From Spirochaetia bacterium (lineage in GTDB: Bacteria > Spirochaetota > UBA4802 > UBA5550), in the NCBI GenBank assembly GCA_031289575.1, contig JAITPE010000181.1, positions 1-5,217 of the forward strand: a DNA stretch of 5,217 nt, written 5' to 3'. Below the pieces are notes generated by a model. It had not been told where the DNA came from. It saw nothing but the letters and a program-made list of their open reading frames with translations, and did no database searches. Below, in pieces: positions 3,149-5,217 of this stretch. A program made the position numbers and the translations under genes. Position 1 is the first letter of the stretch, and each line of letters begins with the position of its first letter.

Positions 3149-5217
3149 ATGGATAATATAAAAGAAAAGTACACTTCATATATAATGAGCGGAATCAGGC
3201 GTCCGGCCGCGTTTCTTGTTGAATGTCTCGTACGCCTTTTGTTCCGCAAAATCGCCTTTGAAAAAACGAGCCTTGAGACATTGAAGAACTACGCCGGAAA
3301 GGGAAAAATAGTATTCGCGTCATCGCAAAGCCTTACATCATCATTCTTTTTGTTCGCGAATCTTCTGCGGAAACACGAATTGCCCGTCCCTACTCTTGCT
3401 CTGGGCTTTAGGCCGTACGCTCTTCAAGTGCTCGTAGTCTCTATGGAAAAGTTTTACAACAGGGCGGCCTCGCTTCTTGGCATACACAAATATATAGAAG
3501 TCAGCGACGAGGAGTATATGGAGCGCGTACTCAACAACGGGGCGGGCATAGCAATATCGCTCTTGTCAAGATCGCTGCTCTTGAGAAGGTATATTGACAT
3601 AAAGGCCGATTTTATACAAAATTTGGTTGATCTGCAAAAGAAAAGCGAAGAGCCTATATTTATTTTTCACCAGATGATGTTCTGGAACCAGAATCCGGAA
3701 AGAACCGAGCCTAATGTGTCGCCTAAAGCCGCGGGAGACAGGGGGCTTCTCTTCGGTTTTTTCACTACGAAGAGAAGCCTGAGCCCGGCCTTTATTCATA
3801 TATGCGATCCAATAAACCTCAAGGAAGAAATCAGGAAATCAAAGAGCGGTGACAGCGCAGCCATAAGCTCCGCTGTACGCGATAAACTGAGCGATATCTA
3901 CAACAACGAAAAGCGCGCAGTCCTTGGGCCTGTTGTAAAGAGCCGCTACGAGATGATGGAAAAGGTTTTGCTTCACAAAAATGTTATTGATGAGATAGAG
4001 CGTCTCGCTGCCCTTAAAAATGGCAGCGAGAAGAAACTCAGGAAACGCGCCTTCAAGTATTTTAACGAAATATCCGCCGATTTCTCCATTAACTATATAA
4101 GTATCGCGAACAAATTTCTCGGTTTTGTTTTCAGGAAAATTTTTGACGGCATCAGCTTTAATATGGATGATTTTAGAACGCTGCGTGAGGCATCCGGAAA
4201 GGCTCCCATCATTATTGTTCCAAGCCACAAGAGCCATGTTGATTATCTCATTATAACGTGTCTTTTTTACCAGAATAAGATCATGTCTCCGCATGTTGTT
4301 GCCGGCATTAATTTGAATTTTTTTCCGGTTGGGCATATTCTCCACCACGCGGGGGCGTTTTATATGCGCCGTTCTTTCAGGGGGCTCGACCTCTATGCCG
4401 TTGTTTTTAAACAGTACGTGAAGACCCTCGTAAGCGAGAGGTACCCCATTGAGTTCTTTATTGAGGGAGGGCGTACTAGAACCGGAAAGCTGCTTTTTCC
4501 TAAATTAGGCATTCTTAAATATCTTGTGGAATCGGTTGACGAGGGCTACAGCGATGATCTGATGTTTGTTCCGGCCACAATTAATTATGACAGGGTTCTT
4601 GAAGAAAATTCATATTCCAGCGAACTCAAGGGCAAAGAGAAAAAGAAAGAAAGTACCGTTACATTTGTTAACAGCAGCCGTTCTATGCTTAAAAGAAACT
4701 ATGGAAAGGTGCGGTTGAGCATAAATACGCCAATCAGCTTTAAAGAGCTGCGCAAACAATTCAAGGACAAGTCGAGCGAAACCGAAGATTTGGCAATGTT
4801 TCTCGCCCGCCGCATAAACGAGATTACAATGGTGACGCCGTTTTCTTTGGTGACTACCGCGATTCTTTTTTCGGGCTCAAGAGGGTTCTCGCTTCCGATT
4901 CTCTTTGAACGGGTACAGCGGCTTTACGACTACTTGTCTTTTCAAAAAGCGCCTATGGCATCCATGCTGACCGATGAGGGCATAGAAAAGAGCGTGCAGC
5001 ATGTTATCGAGTCATATAAAAATGACTCGATAATCGGATTAATAAAAATGTCGGAGGTGCAGACACTATCGGAAAAAGCGCCCGATGATATTTTTCTCTT
5101 GAACGAGAACGAAAGAATAAGAATATCATTCTACAGAAACACAATAATTCACTATCTCATTCCGGTGAGCTTTATGTCTATCTCGCTTCTCTGTGCCGAA
5201 AATGAAACATCGGTTTC
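3149..5217 (+). CDS. plsB: Glycerol-3-phosphate acyltransferase PlsB, 3' end outside the window
   Basis: An open frame of 689 codons without a stop runs off the right edge. PlsB is an inner-membrane enzyme that acylates sn-glycerol-3-phosphate at position 1 from acyl-CoA or acyl-ACP to give lysophosphatidic acid, the first step of phospholipid synthesis. All four acyltransferase blocks are present: H360-K-S-H-V-D365 (block I), GAFYMRR at 402-408 (II), E439-G-G-R-T-R-T-G (III) and P475 in FVPATINYD (IV). Spacing from block I to III and IV (79 and 115 residues) equals that recalled for E. coli PlsB (H306, E385, P421). AGINLNFFPVG (385-395), KRAVLGP (255-261) and a YRN-x-I-x-H segment (662-668) also match PlsB. 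The offset of 54 residues means a longer N-terminus than E. coli (807 aa); roughly 170 residues should be missing at the end. The start ATG follows a modest AGGA (3135-3138) and is the only ATG after an in-frame TAA at 3128; an internal ATG at 3185 lacks an SD. Confidence 0.93.
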   Translation, partial: MDNIKEKYTSYIMSGIRRPAAFLVECLVRLLFRKIAFEKTSLETLKNYAGKGKIVFASSQSLTSSFFLFANLLRKHELPVPTLALGFRPYALQVLVVSMEKFYNRAASLLGIHKYIEVSDEEYMERVLNNGAGIAISLLSRSLLLRRYIDIKADFIQNLVDLQKKSEEPIFIFHQMMFWNQNPERTEPNVSPKAAGDRGLLFGFFTTKRSLSPAFIHICDPINLKEEIRKSKSGDSAAISSAVRDKLSDIYNNEKRAVLGPVVKSRYEMMEKVLLHKNVIDEIERLAALKNGSEKKLRKRAFKYFNEISADFSINYISIANKFLGFVFRKIFDGISFNMDDFRTLREASGKAPIIIVPSHKSHVDYLIITCLFYQNKIMSPHVVAGINLNFFPVGHILHHAGAFYMRRSFRGLDLYAVVFKQYVKTLVSERYPIEFFIEGGRTRTGKLLFPKLGILKYLVESVDEGYSDDLMFVPATINYDRVLEENSYSSELKGKEKKKESTVTFVNSSRSMLKRNYGKVRLSINTPISFKELRKQFKDKSSETEDLAMFLARRINEITMVTPFSLVTTAILFSGSRGFSLPILFERVQRLYDYLSFQKAPMASMLTDEGIEKSVQHVIESYKNDSIIGLIKMSEVQTLSEKAPDDIFLLNENERIRISFYRNTIIHYLIPVSFMSISLLCAENETSV

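Noticed and set aside
3839..4348. A 169-codon minus-strand frame inside plsB
   Set aside because: It lies entirely antisense to well-conserved PlsB sequence (blocks I and the AGINLNF segment) and shows no recognisable family of its own.

Overview
The window reads as a piece of chromosome from an anaerobically respiring Gram-negative bacterium. The support is a periplasmic octaheme cytochrome c paired with a membrane cytochrome b, and a PlsB-type glycerol-3-phosphate acyltransferase. Genes are moderately AT-rich, with many ATA and AGA/AGG codons, unlike an enterobacterium. A deferribacterial or deltaproteobacterial-type host would fit, but this is inference and the sequence does not settle it.

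Region 1 (1-560) is a scarred, mobile-element-rich intergenic zone. It holds the first ten codons of a leftward gene that may be an IS200/REP-associated (RAYT-type) transposase, with a good Shine-Dalgarno. It also holds a palindrome in front of that gene, an AT-rich terminator-like hairpin, a GC-rich G-skewed tract with an 11-bp-stem palindrome, and the 5' end of an IS3-family orfA cut after about 36 codons. No intact gene lies here.

Region 2 (561-765) is the regulatory region of the cytochrome operon. It has a perfect TTGACA -35 box with a weak -10, a 26-bp dyad lying over the -10/start area, a second short palindrome upstream of the -35, and a strong AGGAGG ribosome binding site.

Region 3 (766-3034) is a two-gene operon closed by a strong intrinsic terminator. 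The first gene encodes an exported octaheme cytochrome of the tetrathionate reductase (OTR) family with eight CxxCH motifs and a C-terminal membrane anchor. The second, three bases downstream, encodes a four-helix cytochrome b of the Ni-hydrogenase/b561 type. Together they look like a quinol-linked respiratory reductase: the b-type subunit would take electrons from quinol and pass them to the periplasmic hemes. The terminal substrate (tetrathionate, nitrite, hydroxylamine or another S/N compound) cannot be read from the sequence.

Region 4 (3035-5217) holds a possible promoter and then plsB, which runs off the right edge after 689 codons. It catalyses the first acylation in phospholipid synthesis and has no evident functional link to the cytochrome operon.
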